Part shown: positions 21,180-33,232 of the stretch, piece after piece
Position numbering within the stretch: the first letter of the stretch is position 1
How the letters are laid out: each line of letters begins with the position of its first letter
Source of the DNA: Psococerastis gibbosa
Lineage: Eukaryota > Arthropoda > Insecta > Psocodea > Psocidae
Length of the DNA: 64,000 bases
Direction of reading: 5' to 3'
Assembly: GCA_963971405.1 (NCBI GenBank)
Contig: OZ020484.1
Span: 16,740,001 to 16,804,000, forward strand
The notes under the pieces: model-generated
Databases searched by the model: none
What the model was told of the DNA's origin: nothing
The model's input: the letters and a program-made list of their open reading frames with translations, nothing else
Translations under genes and position numbers: made by a program

Positions 21180-23350
21180 AGCATGCATTTTCAATGAATT
21201 TTTCGTCTGACCATTTTCATATCATCGCAGCTGTGGATCGAGAAATAAATAATTTTTTTTCAAGAACATACGACTGGTTTATAAAATATTTTGAAATCTG
21301 TCCTTTAACCCTTGTCTTAAGAACAATCATTTCTATTTTCTTTTTTTCGTCACAATGCAATTCACAATTGAAATATAAGTGGTTTGCAATACAGGTTGTG
21401 TAAACCTGTAAATCATGACAGCAGACAATTCTCCTGGTGCGAGTCCTGGGGGTAGTTTGGTTCACCCCAGGATCGTTATAATTCATTACAGTGCACAATC
21501 GTAACAATAATTTACAGCCATTTTTAAAAGCCTGCTTTAAAAATTGTCAAATGGAATGACTCAAGGTGTCGGAAACCCCATATCTATACTCTGAAAGTGA
21601 GCCAGACAGAATCCACGTTAAATTTACGATAGTTTTGCGTCCCCTAAAACTTTATTCCTCGTGATAATTCTAGTGTAGGTCCCCTACCCAGCAGGGGTTG
21701 ATGCTGTTTTCTTTTGAAACTTACCACATTGCCTTTGGAATCTTAATAGACTCACAGATCATCACTGTATGTGCCTATCTTCTTTCTTATTCCTTATCTT
21801 ATCCCCTATGGGATTTGTGATGAATCAGTAGAATCCTGGATGATAGACCAGGGTCGTTCTGAAATGACAGGCGCCCCCCCCCCCCATAAAAATCCTGGTT
21901 ACTGCCTTGGAGGACACAGACCGTAAAAATGTTCAGTCCCAATACTCCGTTTTTTTTTACATCTTTCATGTGTAAATAAATCCACAGTCACTTCTCAATT
22001 TTTAGGTGAATAAAAACACCTGTTTAGAATTTTCATTACCACGTAAAAATGGGTGAAATGGTAGCAATGGAGATTTTGCCCACGTGGCAGTGTTTGTTGA
22101 TGAGCGGGGCGTTGACCCGGCCCGCTCTACATTGCAATGTGGGGCAAACCTCGCTTGCCTCGCTCGGTTCGTTCGTTCAACCGGGGGCCGGGGGTCGCTG
22201 CTTTTCAACTTTTTGCTTGTCTCTGTTTTATTCTTGTCTTTGATGTCGTAAAAAAAAACTTGGGTGGTAAAGCATGTATCATTGCGGGGAATGCAGTATG
22301 TGCACTCTTATCCCACTACCACCTACATTTTTGGGAAATAAATTGAATACACTTGAAGAATATATCATTTTATGTAGTGTAATCTAAGTTTTTGTTTAGT
22401 TTAAACGTGCCCGAATCATTTCCTCACATGCCACAGCTGGCACGAGTCATCCTTGGCCTAATGGCTAGGCTACTTCCCGCCCCTCGTTAGACTATACTCG
22501 GGGACATTTGCCAGTTTCCAAATGCTTTTTACAATTTTACGATCTGCTGTAAATCAGCACTATAAGTAAATCCACCCAAGCAGCGCAATCTCAATCTCAC
22601 CCCAAAGCTCCAAAGTATGTGCAATGCAATCCAATGGAGATGATGGGGTGCCGCCGTGCCGGGGTGGTTAGGTTTCCGATACATTTGTTAGAAATTGTCT
22701 AGGCTGGAAAACGCTCTACGCCAAATGACCCAAATCACCGCTTGTTATTCAAATGATCCATTTGGCTTTAGCCTTCCCTGTGTAATAAAATAATAAATTA
22801 TAAAAGAACGACATGGGGCATTGGGACCTATATCTCTGCAGGCATTATACCAGCCCACGGCTAAAGAATAGTGCAGCTTGGATGTTAGACGCAGGGGTCG
22901 AGACACCCCAATATTGTGAGGGTACCTTCCTGGAATTCGGGACACCTGCAGACCCTAACCAATGCAGTCCAACAAGTGCACCCAGCTGTTTCTCATTGTA
23001 GCCTTTTACGTGTTCGGCTACTGTGTATAATACTCGGTTTGTTTACGTTGCGCAAGTGAAATGGTCGATATTCTGGGTCATTTTTTGTCGATAAGCCTTC
23101 CTTGTTTGTCCCCATGGCCCATGCACGCTGTTTTTACCCTTGAGCCCCTCAAGGTTTTAGGCTTTGTCTATTTCGGTTCTAGTAACACCCTGGTGAGGGC
23201 GGCCTGAATGCCTGATGGCTGCGAGACCTCTTTCGAGCATATGCGACGGTTTGTGTGTGTTTATGGTGTTTTGCTGTGTTGCATGATACGGTATCAGTTA
23301 TCATTGATGCCTGAAGATATGATGCGATTTCTTTAAGGTTTGGTTTGCAA
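21180..23350. other. KDM3 intronic or intergenic DNA, no gene recognised
   Basis: Includes a C run near 21870 attached to a fragment of a G/C-run element, and a GC-rich patch at 22090-22210. Open frames of 60-96 codons overlap on both strands without recognisable domains. Confidence 0.35.
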
Positions 23351-23354
23351 TGCT

Positions 23355-23458
23355 TCAGGTATTACATTGTAGTATTATATGGTATATATAACACTGACAT
23401 TAAATTAACTTTGGTTGAAGAGGTAACCTCCTCGTTATAACCATATCCTCTAATTTAG
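23355..23458 (-). repeat. SINE-A tail fragment
   Basis: Minus-strand tail: ATCCTCTAATTT at one end through GGTTATAACGAGGAGGTTACC and GTTAATTTAATGTCAGTG to ATACTACAATG. No tRNA-like head. Confidence 0.75.
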
Positions 23459-23689
23459 CTTCAGGTATTCCTGGAATAACGGGCAACTCAGCAACCGCCT
23501 CACATATAATCTCACAATAAAATTGCCAACTCCCATTACTCCATCAGACCGGCAAATGTGAAAGAGCGATAGGTTACTAAAGGGTTACTATATGATTATC
23601 AAGGTCGTTGAGACTAGTGACCATAACAGTATATTGGGCGCAGTGTTAAGATTAGTTGGACTGCTAGTTGCTACTTGCCGCGAGCAGGG

Positions 23690-23968
23690 CCGTAAGTTGG
23701 GGGGGGGGGGGCACGGTCCATCTTGCCTCAAGCATTGTAGGACACTAGGACGTGGTTCAAAGACACCCTGGCCCCTTTGGGGCAATATGAATATAAGCAT
23801 TCCTTTGTTAGCTTTGTAATATCTACAGCTATACTTTACTACTATTGAAATGCGTAAAACCCTACTATTTTGCTCTTATATTTTCAATTTTTCCTTATCC
23901 TGCCTGATAACGTCATAACGTCTACTTAGTTTTGCCCCCGCCACTATTCTAAAACTTTACGCCTGTGG
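23690..23968. mobile_element. Possible G/C-run hAT-like element
   Basis: Ends CAGGGCCGTAAGTT and AACTTTACGCCTG resemble each other inverted, with a 12-base G run beside the left tip. Flanks TTGCCGCGAG and TGGCTGCAAG are only partly alike, so a target duplication is not proven. Confidence 0.4.
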
Positions 23969-23999
23969 CTGCAAGTCAAGAATACCAACAAGAAGCACT

Positions 24000-24560
24000 G
24001 TGTTTTTCCTAGCTATGGATATGGTACACCAAGCGAAAGTGACCTTCAACAAAAAATCTAAAATTTTTGAGCCGAACAGCATAAGCCTTGGACTAAAGAA
24101 ACGATTTGTGAAGTCCCGGGTTTGGAACGTTGCACTGGACGGATGTGAAACATGGTGTATAAGTGAAAATCAACTACGAAAACTCGGAGCATTTGCGATG
24201 TGTTACTAGTACCTAATATCGTCGGATGCTATGGATACCTTTGCAAGCTCATGTTACAAATGAGGAGGTTCTAACCAGAAAAAGCGGAAGCAAACCTCTG
24301 GTTGCGTCGAGAAGTACAAGAAGAGCTCACTGGATTGGACATTTGCTTCGACACGAGAACTATATAACCTGCATCATAGAGGGAACCATAGAAGGCTCAA
24401 GGCGTCAACTGACCTGAGCGCCCGAGAAAAGAGTATCTACAGCAAGTCATGGAGGATGTAGGGGCCAATACATAGCTGAAGAGGGTGTGCCAGAATCGAG
24501 GGGGTGGAGGCATCGATGCCACACGTTACTGCCAACCAGCCAGCCGGCTGTGACTTGAAG
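24000..24560 (+). pseudogene. LINE ORF2 C-terminal fragment, RTE-type, frameshifted
   Basis: Frames read WNVALDGCETWCISENQLRK, LGAFAMCY, then RMLWIPLQAHVTNEEVLTRK, HWIGHLLRHENYI and IIEGTIEGSRR. This order (GCETW, EAFEMWCYRRMLRIPW, HVTNEEVL, GHxLRH, IIEGxxEGKRGRGRPR) is well known from LINE ORF2 C-termini after the reverse transcriptase domain. A stop at 24208 and further shifts break it. It ends in AGAAGAAGAAAAAG, a typical 3' tail of this LINE. A second, more damaged copy is at 37600-37985. Confidence 0.8.
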
Positions 24561-24799
24561 AAGAAGAAAAAGATGGATATGGCTAGTTTTTATTGAACTA
24601 ATTTTATGGCCAGCATGTATATAAGTATAGACCCCACACTACATAACCCAGTGGCGGATGAGACCATATTGAATGTATCGAAAGTACAAAGGAATAGATT
24701 TTAATGGAAGAAGGACGGAAAGTAATACAGGTTACTAAATAACTTAACTTATGTTATTAGGCTGTAACTCAATTTATAGAATGCTATAAAGTTACTTAC

Positions 24800-24895
24800 T
24801 TTTTCGTGTCCAAGCGCGTCCAAAACTGGGCGAAATTCATAGCCGCCACATTGGCCTCCCACAGATCTTCAGGTGTGCAGCGGTGGGGGCAAAGG
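24800..24895 (-). CDS. Candidate internal coding exon, unknown protein
   Basis: On the minus strand a strong acceptor (TTTCTGTTCCTGTGCAG, ending at 24896) and a perfect GTAAGT donor (24794-24799) bound 96 bases with one open frame. It reads LCPHRCTPEDLWEANVAAMN, then FAQFWTRLDTK, entering in phase 1 and leaving in phase 2. The composition looks protein-like, but I recognise no family. On the plus strand the overlapping interval 24873-24963 also has an acceptor (TTCAG) and a GTGAGT donor, and could in principle be a KDM3 exon. Its sequence does not match the expected VEFD-containing continuation. The minus-strand reading has the better signals. Neither is proven. Confidence 0.3.
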
Positions 24896-25544
24896 CTGCA
24901 CAGGAACAGAAATTGAGATGGCCGCCTGGCCGTCAGAGCAGGCCCTGACAAGGGCCGATTTGGGTGAGTATTCACATTCGTCTGGTTTCTTTGGTCGCTT
25001 GGTAGTGGAAGAATTAGCCGTACTTTGTACGTTGCCCAGGGGATGCCGACGATTTGTCACTTAAGACAGATGGCCAAAAGAAATCGTACGCGGGGAGGCT
25101 TCTTCCGTGTCCCCCCCTATAAACTAAAAACTACCTGTCATAGGTACCTACCTATAATTGTCTATTAAATCGAGCGCATTGTTGTTCGGCTCTGCTTAAA
25201 GCACAAACCATCGAATACCTGAGTTGGCAACCACATCCGCTTTGGTAGGTTCTCCTTGCTTCCCAGGTCAATGGTTCCCGATGACGTCAGCCACTTTCTC
25301 AGGCACGAGAATAAGTACACGTTCTAACTTCTCACCAGGTCCATCCAAAGAGTCCTCCCTTTTGTATTCCACAGCAAATTGGACAACCTACTATCCAATT
25401 TTTGTTTGTTTACAAAATCATATTGTACCTGAGACATTGTGCGTCTAGAGTCTATACTCTAGCTAGACCAAGGGTCGGCAACTGGCGGCCCGTGGACCAT
25501 CTCGATGCTCGCAAGCCTGAAAAGAAGAAAAAAAAAATACCTAA

Positions 25545-25680
25545 GCAAAAGGCCCAATTCCTCAATACCGAAGCAAAAGGCCCAATTCCTCAATACCGAA
25601 GCAAAAGGCCCAATTCCTCAATACCGAAGCAAAAGGCCCAAATCCTCCATACCGAAGCAGGAGGCCCAAATCCTCATGCT
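25545..25680 (+). repeat. 28-bp tandem repeat, about 5 units
   Basis: Units start at 25545, 25573, 25601, 25629 and 25657 (GCAAAAGGCCCAATTCCTCA then ATACCGAA). The first three are identical; the last two carry substitutions, and the last is incomplete. As 28 is not a multiple of three, each unit shifts the reading frame, so it is unlikely to be coding. It lies inside the decayed hAT element. Confidence 0.9.
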
Positions 25681-25894
25681 GCTGGGCCATGAGAGTATTC
25701 TCGGGAGCTCGCTCCCACGTGGATTAATTAAAAATGTACCTATTTCATTTCTTAAGAACTGTTTATCAAGACTGTGATGTTGTGTATTGTTTCTACCAAA
25801 AATAAGGATTTGCTCAAAGATCTATTCAATTATAAATGGCAAATTCATTTGCGCTTATCTGCCGCACGATGAAACTGAAACTATTGATCAAACC

Positions 25895-26055
25895 TCGCTA
25901 CGGAGCCACCGAGGTACAACCTTCGAAGTCTACGCGGCGCCACTGAAGATGTCGACCGCAGATGTTGACAAAAGTTCACTTTTATTTCGACCACGACCCA
26001 TCAGCCCGGATTCTACTGGTTCTTTATTCTACTCCGGCCGTGAAAGCCATTGAAG
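25895..26055 (+). repeat. Dispersed repeat E, copy 1
   Basis: Shares CCGAGGTACAACCTTCGAAG, CTACGC(A/G)G(C/T)GCC, CCCGGATT(C/A)TACTG and TACTCCGGCCGTGAAAG with 28635-28775, in the same order. The function is unknown; it overlaps the hAT remnant and may be part of that family. Confidence 0.6.
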
Positions 26056-26299
26056 TTACTTTATTTATCAAACATATTGATGAAAGAAAGCTTGACCATT
26101 TTCCTAATTGCAAGAAAGCCGTGGAAGAAGCTGGTTCACAATGTGAAACAAACTGAGTTTGTAAACCGATTCGCCGACTTTAAAAAGATCTCCTTCAACA
26201 TGAAAATTTTCCATAACCCTTTTGCAATTGATATTAAAGATGTGTCAAGCTATTTTCAAATAAACAATAGTATATTTGCAAAGTAATATCACACTTAAA

Positions 26300-28630
26300 A
26301 TGACATTCAAGGAAATCACTGACTTGGTACAGTTCTAGGACGTTTTAGTGCTGAAAACTTAAAATCATTAAAAAAGTTTGCTCAGCTGATAATCACTATT
26401 TTTAGTCATCCGAATGCCCCCTCTGCTTCCAAGGGAAGGGGAATGCAGATTACCTATTCAGCTGCACTGGCATTGAGGTATAAAACCGAACTGGCGAACT
26501 GAGACACAGGAGGGATTGGCCCAGCTCTACTACGCGGCACGGCGTCAAATGGCCTACCAGCCAAGGACGGGTGTTGGCTGAAGAAGAAGACTCTTTTTGG
26601 TACTTTTCTACTAATTGTTTTTCGTTCATAGGCCTAGTATATGTGGACTGTGGAGGCACAGGCATACCTTTACTGTCCGATCTCTACTAACTGGTCTACA
26701 GTATTAGCGTTATTACCAGGTAACTGAGCCAAAGGAGGCCGCCTGAGAAAAAAAATGCTGGCGACTGACCTGACGCAGCGATTGTGTAAAAGGACTTGAG
26801 TTGATTGGCGCGTTATTTTCTGGACTGTGTTGGAATGATGGGGGAAAGTTGCATGTGGGACCCTCGCATGTTCGTTCTGCTGTCACGCAACCCAAACGCC
26901 GTAGTGGCAAAAGAACCCCGTATGCAACTGCTTACAGCACTTTTTCTGGCGAGAAGAGTAGTCGTAGAGAACAAAATTTGATTGGATATTTAGAATCGGC
27001 ACCTTTTTTATTCCTGGGTCAAAACCTGTCGGATTGGTAGCCCTTTACTGCAGTCTTTGGCTTGTACCCCGATTCGCCTCCCTTTGTAACCTGAGGTTTC
27101 ACATGCTACACCTTTCCTAATCTTAGGTACCTATCAAACTGTGTTAGTCCTGTTTTTCCTTCGCTAGTCAGCGTATCATTCGTCCCCCGTACGACATTGA
27201 GCATAGTTGCTCAACAACCGCTCAATAGACTTGCCAACTCCTATCAGACCTGTTAGTGCCCATTCTGACAGGTTATTTACCGTATTTATCATTCTTCTAT
27301 TTGGTTCGCCAACAATAGGATTTTTGTTTGTTTTTTAGGTTCGTTAGTTACTATACCAGACAAAAGCTTTTGCAAAGATGACTATCCCGCACATTCCCAG
27401 CTGAATAAACCTGCAAATCGTACAATATATTCGTATCGCAATTTGCCGAAAACTTGTGATTAAGTACTTATCATAAGCACTGTGTTAAGTGAACACTCGA
27501 ATAGATTTACAGGTGCGCAGCTCTTTGTCTTTCTTCCTTCCTACGCAAAGTAAGCTCAGTCTGAATATAGCAGTATCCCGCTGTGTACAGTATGCAGCCT
27601 CCACCCTCCCACTGGAACATTAGCTATCCGACACCTTTTATTGTAGCATGTGTGTATTGGTTGACCTACTATTCAAGAACACCGGCGGTGGGTGGCTATA
27701 CTACAATGTTGACCTTGCTGACTATATACAGTATGTTGAGACTCAAACACAAGCATATATAGCACCACGTCACGATCTCAGGTCACATGCTTCGCGTCGG
27801 CTGCATTTATCTGTAAAAAGCCTTGTTACTCATTTGTTTACCTTGTCTGACGTGATTGTGTACATTGTTGACTAACAGACTTTGGGCACAAACAAATGTT
27901 TGTATAGCAAAAAAAAATGACCCTAGACATTCAGTGGGGACTAGTATTATAAAATACAGTGGTGTGGTTTGGAAGTTTGAACATCAAAATTATAGGAATA
28001 AAATGATAGATATATCTGTCGGAATTTGCGTTTTTTGCGAATTGGAGTAAAACTACGCGTTTTTAGTGCAAAGTGTGTGTATATATAAGTAAATCTAGTT
28101 AAGTCAAGTTAATTTATTACACTCTTATTTCGACATATGTTTCTTCTATTTTGACCCAACTACCCCCCCCCCCCCTCCCAACGGGCTGGCTTCGTCCCTG
28201 GCCCTAGAGCGACGATCATCGGAGAGAAATGAGAAAATGACATTCTACTACCTATCTCCTCCCATTCACTAATAACTCAACTACATCCACTACAAAGGGC
28301 TAATATAAATTAGCTACTACAATACTATAATGCTGAAAACAAATCTGCAGTTGGAAATCTATGCCAAAGATTAAATGATTCCGTATATTTTAGGTGTAAA
28401 TAAGTTTGGAATAGCTCCAGGGCGTCTTGCTTAGGTTTTGCGAACGTGCCAGCAGCCATTTGCTAATTGTCATTGTTATGCTTAAAGGCTTAGGGCCCTC
28501 AGCTTGGAGCCTGGTGATATTTCAGAATTTTTTCAAGCAAGTTTACCATTTTTTAAAAGCTTCTATTGCTCATTCTAAGTTCGTAGCCATTGCATGATGA
28601 AGCGGTAGAATCTGTGAGATGTTAGGCCGT
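26300..28630. other. No gene recognised
   Basis: Contains a GAAGAAGAAG stretch near 26580 that could be the 3' tail of another LINE fragment, and a 14-base C run near 28165. A 79-codon plus-strand frame at 26801 has no recognised domain. Confidence 0.35.
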
Positions 28631-28634
28631 GGTC

Positions 28635-28775
28635 GATGCTTCCGAGATACAATCTTCGAAGCCTACGCAGTGCCGCGGATGATGGCGATACGTTTGGAAG
28701 TACGCTTTCAAATCCACTATCATCCCGGATTATACTGCTTCCTCATGTTACTCCGGCCGTGAAAGTCTTTCAATT
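28635..28775 (+). repeat. Dispersed repeat E, copy 2
   Basis: Same conserved blocks as 25895-26055, without the downstream transposase remnant. Confidence 0.55.
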
Positions 28776-28779
28776 CAAT

Positions 28780-29855
28780 TATTTATTACCAACACACAAG
28801 TTATAGTAATTTATGTCATCTACCACAAGGCCCGTGAGTGGTTTAACGTTGGTTAGTTTGTTACCTATCTACCTATCAATTAATTATAACAAATTTAAAA
28901 ACATTCAATGTTTCGTAGCCATTGCGCATTATTTTCATGTGCTCAGTCCTGTATTACTTTAGACATTGAATATATTATTATTATTATTATATTACATTTT
29001 AAAACAGGACAAGGACATTGCCCCTTAAACGTAGTACATATAGTCTAATACATATATAGTCTAGGTCAATACGATAAATAAATATATATAAAAAACTACT
29101 TATGAACTAGCACAGAAGAAATAATTAAAAATTGTTTTACAAGTTGTTTAACAAATAGGTCACAACATACATACATACAACGTACAGCCAAGTTCAACAA
29201 CATAACGTAAAAAATAAATAAGAAATAAATAAAATATGAATAAATAGTAAGTATAACACTAGGGAAGTGTACAATGGATCGACAAGCAACCCCTGGTCTG
29301 GCTCGGGTAGAAAAAAATCTGAAGCTCCGCGGGTGTTTTTTGTGGTGAGTCTCGGTTCAACCCAAACTATCTGCTTAATTCCACTTTCTGTTGAATGGAA
29401 TTAGGAATGTGAGGGTCATTCTAAAGCGTTATGTATATATTCAATGGTTTAGGTAACCGCTTGCTGTAGGTACATGTTATTTATAAAAATGACCCTCTCC
29501 CACATCCACTTCTGAATACAGGTAACGATGAGTCATAATCCGCTCCCGGCAAAAAATAAATGGAAACGTTCGATCGTTATACACTTGATAAGAAGTCAAG
29601 TGAGTCACAGGAAAATCATTTAGGCGCGAAACTAGCCTTTCAGTAAGAAACCCCACTGCTACAACACACTGAAACAAAGAAGGTCATACCTTTATAGTCA
29701 CTGTGCACCCCCTCTTCAGAACTCTCTTAGGAGAGTCTTGGCTCTTGGGTTGACAACAGCGCGGATGAAAGGAAAGACGCCTACTTATTGAATAAATAAA
29801 AACACTTTCGTCCACCTTTAACGCCTTAGTTTATTGTAGAACTATTGTACTATGT
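28780..29855. other. AT-rich DNA, no gene recognised
   Basis: Includes a (TTA)n stretch near 28976 and AAATA-rich sequence to 29250. No exon or shared repeat seen. Confidence 0.35.
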
Positions 29856-29858
29856 CAT

Positions 29859-30063
29859 GACATGTAGAGTATAGTGGTACGGACTCTGACTTTCCCCCGA
29901 AAGGTTGTTGGTTCGAGTCCTACACTTTCTTCATTTTCTTGCCATGCTTCGGAGGGCCTGTAAAACAGGCTGTCCCGGGCCTTCCTAGTTGAGTGTAAGA
30001 GAGGGCTTTATAGCCCTAACTCCGCTAGGTTGGCTTAGTAATAGAACAACAAGCCCTTATTTA
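29859..30063 (+). repeat. SINE-B copy 3
   Basis: Complete plus-strand copy: head GACATGTAGAGTATAGTGG, B box GGTTCGAGTCC, body with CTAACTCCGCTAGGTTGGC, and a short TTATTTATGG end. Confidence 0.88.
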
Positions 30064-30641
30064 TGGATTGTATAATGACAGGTACTGCAGTGGTGGCATG
30101 GCTTGTGACGCAGTCTGGTGAAAGCCAGTCAGAGGATAAGGCCGTTCGTTCACCCGACGTTCTCCGAAACCTGAATTCAATCCAGGTGCGACAACGTTAT
30201 ATCCACTTTTTATGCTTTCCTCCATGTCGTCTCTTGCTGGACATGTCTGTAGGCCTGTTGCAAACCACCAAACGTTACTGCCTGCCATGCGGCATTTCGG
30301 CCGACTCCGAAAAGCTTTCTGACAAGGGGCGGTCCCACCAAGCCGCAGTAAAGGTTCCTGCGAGAAAGTCTTGCCCAGAGTTGTCGGTTGTCGGTAGAAC
30401 CTTTGGTTCTGGAAAAGGTTTCACAACTTCATGCTGCATGGATGCTTACCTGTGGGCGATGTATACTCTCAGGAAACTTTTCCGAGATTTGGCGAAAGTG
30501 ACCCTAATTAATCCGATGGGCAATCTGTTGCTGGCACCTTTTACCATTTACCACATTCCAAAGCATGTGGTATCTTCAATGGCCCTACTGATTTCGATTG
30601 TTCCGCGAGCGATCGGAAACACCCTCTACAGTCTACACTGA
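30063..30641 (+). CDS. Hypothetical 192-codon open frame
   Basis: An ATG directly after SINE-B opens 192 codons in a GC-richer region. I recognise no domain, and there is no obvious Kozak context or promoter. An antisense frame with a GTAAGC donor near 30444 (minus) also exists: MVKGASNRLPIGLIRVTFAK, then SRKSFLRVYIAHR. Either strand could be chance; the open length is only mildly unusual at this base composition. Listed because it is one of the longest open frames in the window. Confidence 0.2.
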   Translation: MDCIMTGTAVVAWLVTQSGESQSEDKAVRSPDVLRNLNSIQVRQRYIHFLCFPPCRLLLDMSVGLLQTTKRYCLPCGISADSEKLSDKGRSHQAAVKVPARKSCPELSVVGRTFGSGKGFTTSCCMDAYLWAMYTLRKLFRDLAKVTLINPMGNLLLAPFTIYHIPKHVVSSMALLISIVPRAIGNTLYSLH

Positions 30642-30844
30642 ACATTAATTGCAGATCATAAGTACCTACAATATCGTAATGTACGTGCACGGCGCAATAA
30701 ATATTGCCTTTACTTTAACTGAAATACCAGATGGTTTAGCACACGCATGTTAATTTCTGCTACGCCCCTGAGAAAATGAGTAACAGTGTTACGTTGAACG
30801 ATATACGATACTTCTTACCTACTGTATATACGGCCGGCCGGCAT

Positions 30845-31078
30845 ACCAAGTTGAATCCAGCGGACCAGAGCAGGTTCAAAGCTGCAGATAACTTGGTCGT
30901 ATGCACAGTGCCGGTAGGGAAACATGGTAGGACTTGTCCTGGTCACCTACGAACTAATCGTGTGACTTCACTGTGTTTCCCAAGTGGTTCGGAATCCACT
31001 ATAATCAGAAGGTCCACTGTCCTATGGGCTGGCGTAGGACAGTTAAGTCGGAGTCGCTCTATGGTCCCAAATATGAGG
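30845..31078 (+). repeat. Dispersed repeat D, copy 1
   Basis: Shares TTCAAAGCTGC, AACTTGGT(C/A)GT, CCTGGTCACCT, ATCGTGTGACTT and AGTGGTTCGGAATCCACTAT with 50020-50340, and the last block with 42690-42845. Unclassified, possibly LINE-derived. A short (ACT)n run lies just downstream. Confidence 0.7.
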
Positions 31079-31299
31079 CCTAAGTAGTTATTAACCCGAC
31101 GAACACTACTACTACTACTGTATATACTTCCAAACTATGAAACTCTTATAACATCCCACTTGGGAAAAGCCACCCACCTCGGGAAAAAGAACCGTGCCAA
31201 GTTTACTCGAAAATGCTTTCCAATTTATCAATTAGTAGATGGAGAAAATGAGTAATTTCATGGTAAATAATTTTCCTATGGTTAAATTTTGGATGGATA

Positions 31300-32065
31300 T
31301 CTCGGGGAGGGGAGGGGGGTTGTCCACCTGACGTCACTGGAGGTGAGGTAAATTCTAGATAGGTCAGACCGAAACATTACCAAACAGTAATAATGGCAAG
31401 GTACGCAATGCATTTGAGCGTGAATTTTCTATCATTTTTTCAAAAAATAATTTTTTGCACACAACCAAATAGTATTTTGGGAAAGCAACCTGTTCGGTTT
31501 CATTACTCAATTTAACACCTAAAACATGCCTGGAAGAAAAAATCATCGATAGAAAGGTTTCGCAGAAAAATTATTTTTTAGTCATTCTTCATTCAAATTT
31601 AGTTATTTTTATTTTTTTACCCACAGAAGTAAACTATCTAGGGGCAAGCGATTTTGCATTTTATTAACATTAGTAACGACTACAATATATGTGAATTTAA
31701 AAGAAATCGTTGCAGCCGTTTTTGAGAAATATTTTTTTAGACGTTGTTTTGGAGTTTCTTGAAAATAAACCCCCCCCCCCCCCCGAATTTAGTTAGCCCA
31801 AAATAATAAAAAAATAATCCCGAGGTATGATTTTTGCGAACCTACATCCTAAATTTCATCCAAATCCACCGAGTAATTTGCCCGCAAATCGATGAACAGA
31901 CAGAGCGATAGACAGAGCGACAGACAGACATTTCGTAATAAACCACTTTTTTTGGTTCCTGGGACCTCAAAACGTGTAAATCCGTTAAATTCTCAGAATC
32001 GAATATTTCGACCATCAGAAAGCTTTCCTTATACTACGTATAAATTGGAAAGCAAAAAACGGATA
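31300..32065 (-). repeat. Dispersed repeat R, long copy
   Basis: Minus-strand copy of an approximately 750-bp repeat. It starts (at 32065) with the small hairpin GCTTTCC...GGAAAGC, then CGTTTTGAGGTCCCAGGAACC, a CTGTCTGTCG simple-sequence zone, GGGCAAATTACTCGGTGGAT, a C/G run, and ends near GTGACGTCAGGTGGACAA. The same order is found at 51702-52455. No coding capacity recognised. Confidence 0.8.
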
Positions 32066-32451
32066 TAATAATCGTGCCCCCGAGCGGTATTTAGACAGCT
32101 TCATTTCATTTTCCTTGACACTACAGCTTGATGTGTGTTTTGACCTCTCGCATCAGGCATTCCTCTGCCAAGCTGCCACTGAATTCTTTTCGCTTTCCAC
32201 ATCGTCTCACCATCGGTTCCGTGGCCCACCTAGCTGCTTTCTGACCTCCATTCTCGCTCTGTATACGGCATTTGGAGCATGGTGTTGAGCCATTGCCTCC
32301 TCATACCTAATCCATCATATTATTTTGGCTTTTGCGGTGTCCTCTTATTTCTCTAGATACGTCGTTCGTTAACCCCTCCGTATATATACGCCTAACGATG
32401 TTTCTTTCAAGACATTATGCCTAATAACCCGGAGGGAAGTAATTCCACAAC

Positions 32452-32631
32452 CATGGCCGTGCCTACGGGGGTGGTCCATGCGGTCCGGACCCCCCCCCCC
32501 CCGAAACAATTTTTTTTATGTAAACCTGTTGTTTTTTTTTAAAGAATTCATCCATTAATTCATTAATAAATTACGTAAAAAAAATGGACACCCCCCCCCC
32601 CCCCCGAAATCAAAACCTGGGCACGGCCTTG
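32452..32631. mobile_element. G/C-run hAT MITE (180 bp)
   Basis: Tips CATGGCCGTGCC and GGGCACGGCCTTG are inverted copies, flanked by TCCACAAC (32444-32451) and TCCATAAC (32632-32639), 7 of 8 matching. C runs of 14 and 15 bases lie near the two ends. Confidence 0.85.
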
Positions 32632-33136
32632 TCCATAACCACTATGTAAGATGGATGAGTTGTTAAGAGAGATCTAAGGATAACACAAGCTGTGGAAGAA
32701 TACAACACTAGTGGAAAGTACCGACAAGAGCAGTTTTCAGAAATTCGCACACTTATCACACATTCTTATACCCATAATGTGGAACTCCGTTTGTGGTTGA
32801 GACTGAAAAGTTATTTTAATATCAATTTATTGGTCCAATATTTGAATTCAGATTAATTACAGGAAAATTTCTAAGTACCGAAATCAAAACCTAAGCAATT
32901 CAAGCATTAACGGGATAATGATGGTTAATGGAAATTAAAATCGGTTTAATGAAGCATGATTGCTGCTTCTCTCCATTGCACAGAATTGGCTGTTTAGTAT
33001 TCTCTGAGAGCATTTTCTTTTCGTTGAGCGTCTGGTGGAATATGAGATAATGAAGAAGACAATGGTATCACGTATAGGTGAGGAAAATGGAATCTCAGGC
33101 GCGGAAATAAAACACTGTGTGGCAATCGAAATTATG

Positions 33137-33232
33137 GGATATAGAAAAAACTGGACTTGGTGGGATTCGAACCCAGAAATCACGCCTATCCGGGGTGTTG
33201 CCTTAACCTGTGTGGCCTTGTTAGAGCGGTTC
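33137..33232 (-). repeat. SINE-A head fragment
   Basis: Minus-strand tRNA-like head with B box GGTTCGAATCCC and end CCAAGTCCAGTTTTTTCTATATCCC. The anticodon arm is diverged. Confidence 0.65.

Larger units (their letters stand above)
25470..26290 (+). pseudogene. Decayed hAT transposon with ZBED-like transposase remnant
   Basis: The left tip CAAGGGTCGGCAACTGGCGG is a hAT-type end. From 26070 two overlapping frames read RKLDHFPNCKKAVEE, then FVNRFADFKKISFNMKIFHN and PFAIDIKDVSSYFQ. This resembles the segment of ZBED5/GTF2I-repeat-like hAT transposases with FxxRFxDFxxxxxxxxLFxNPFxxDV. A frame change near 26150 and stops in the flanking sequence show it is dead. The right tip was not located. 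Confidence 0.6.

Noticed and set aside
25545-25680. CRISPR array
   Set aside because: The units are directly adjacent with no spacers, and the DNA is eukaryotic.
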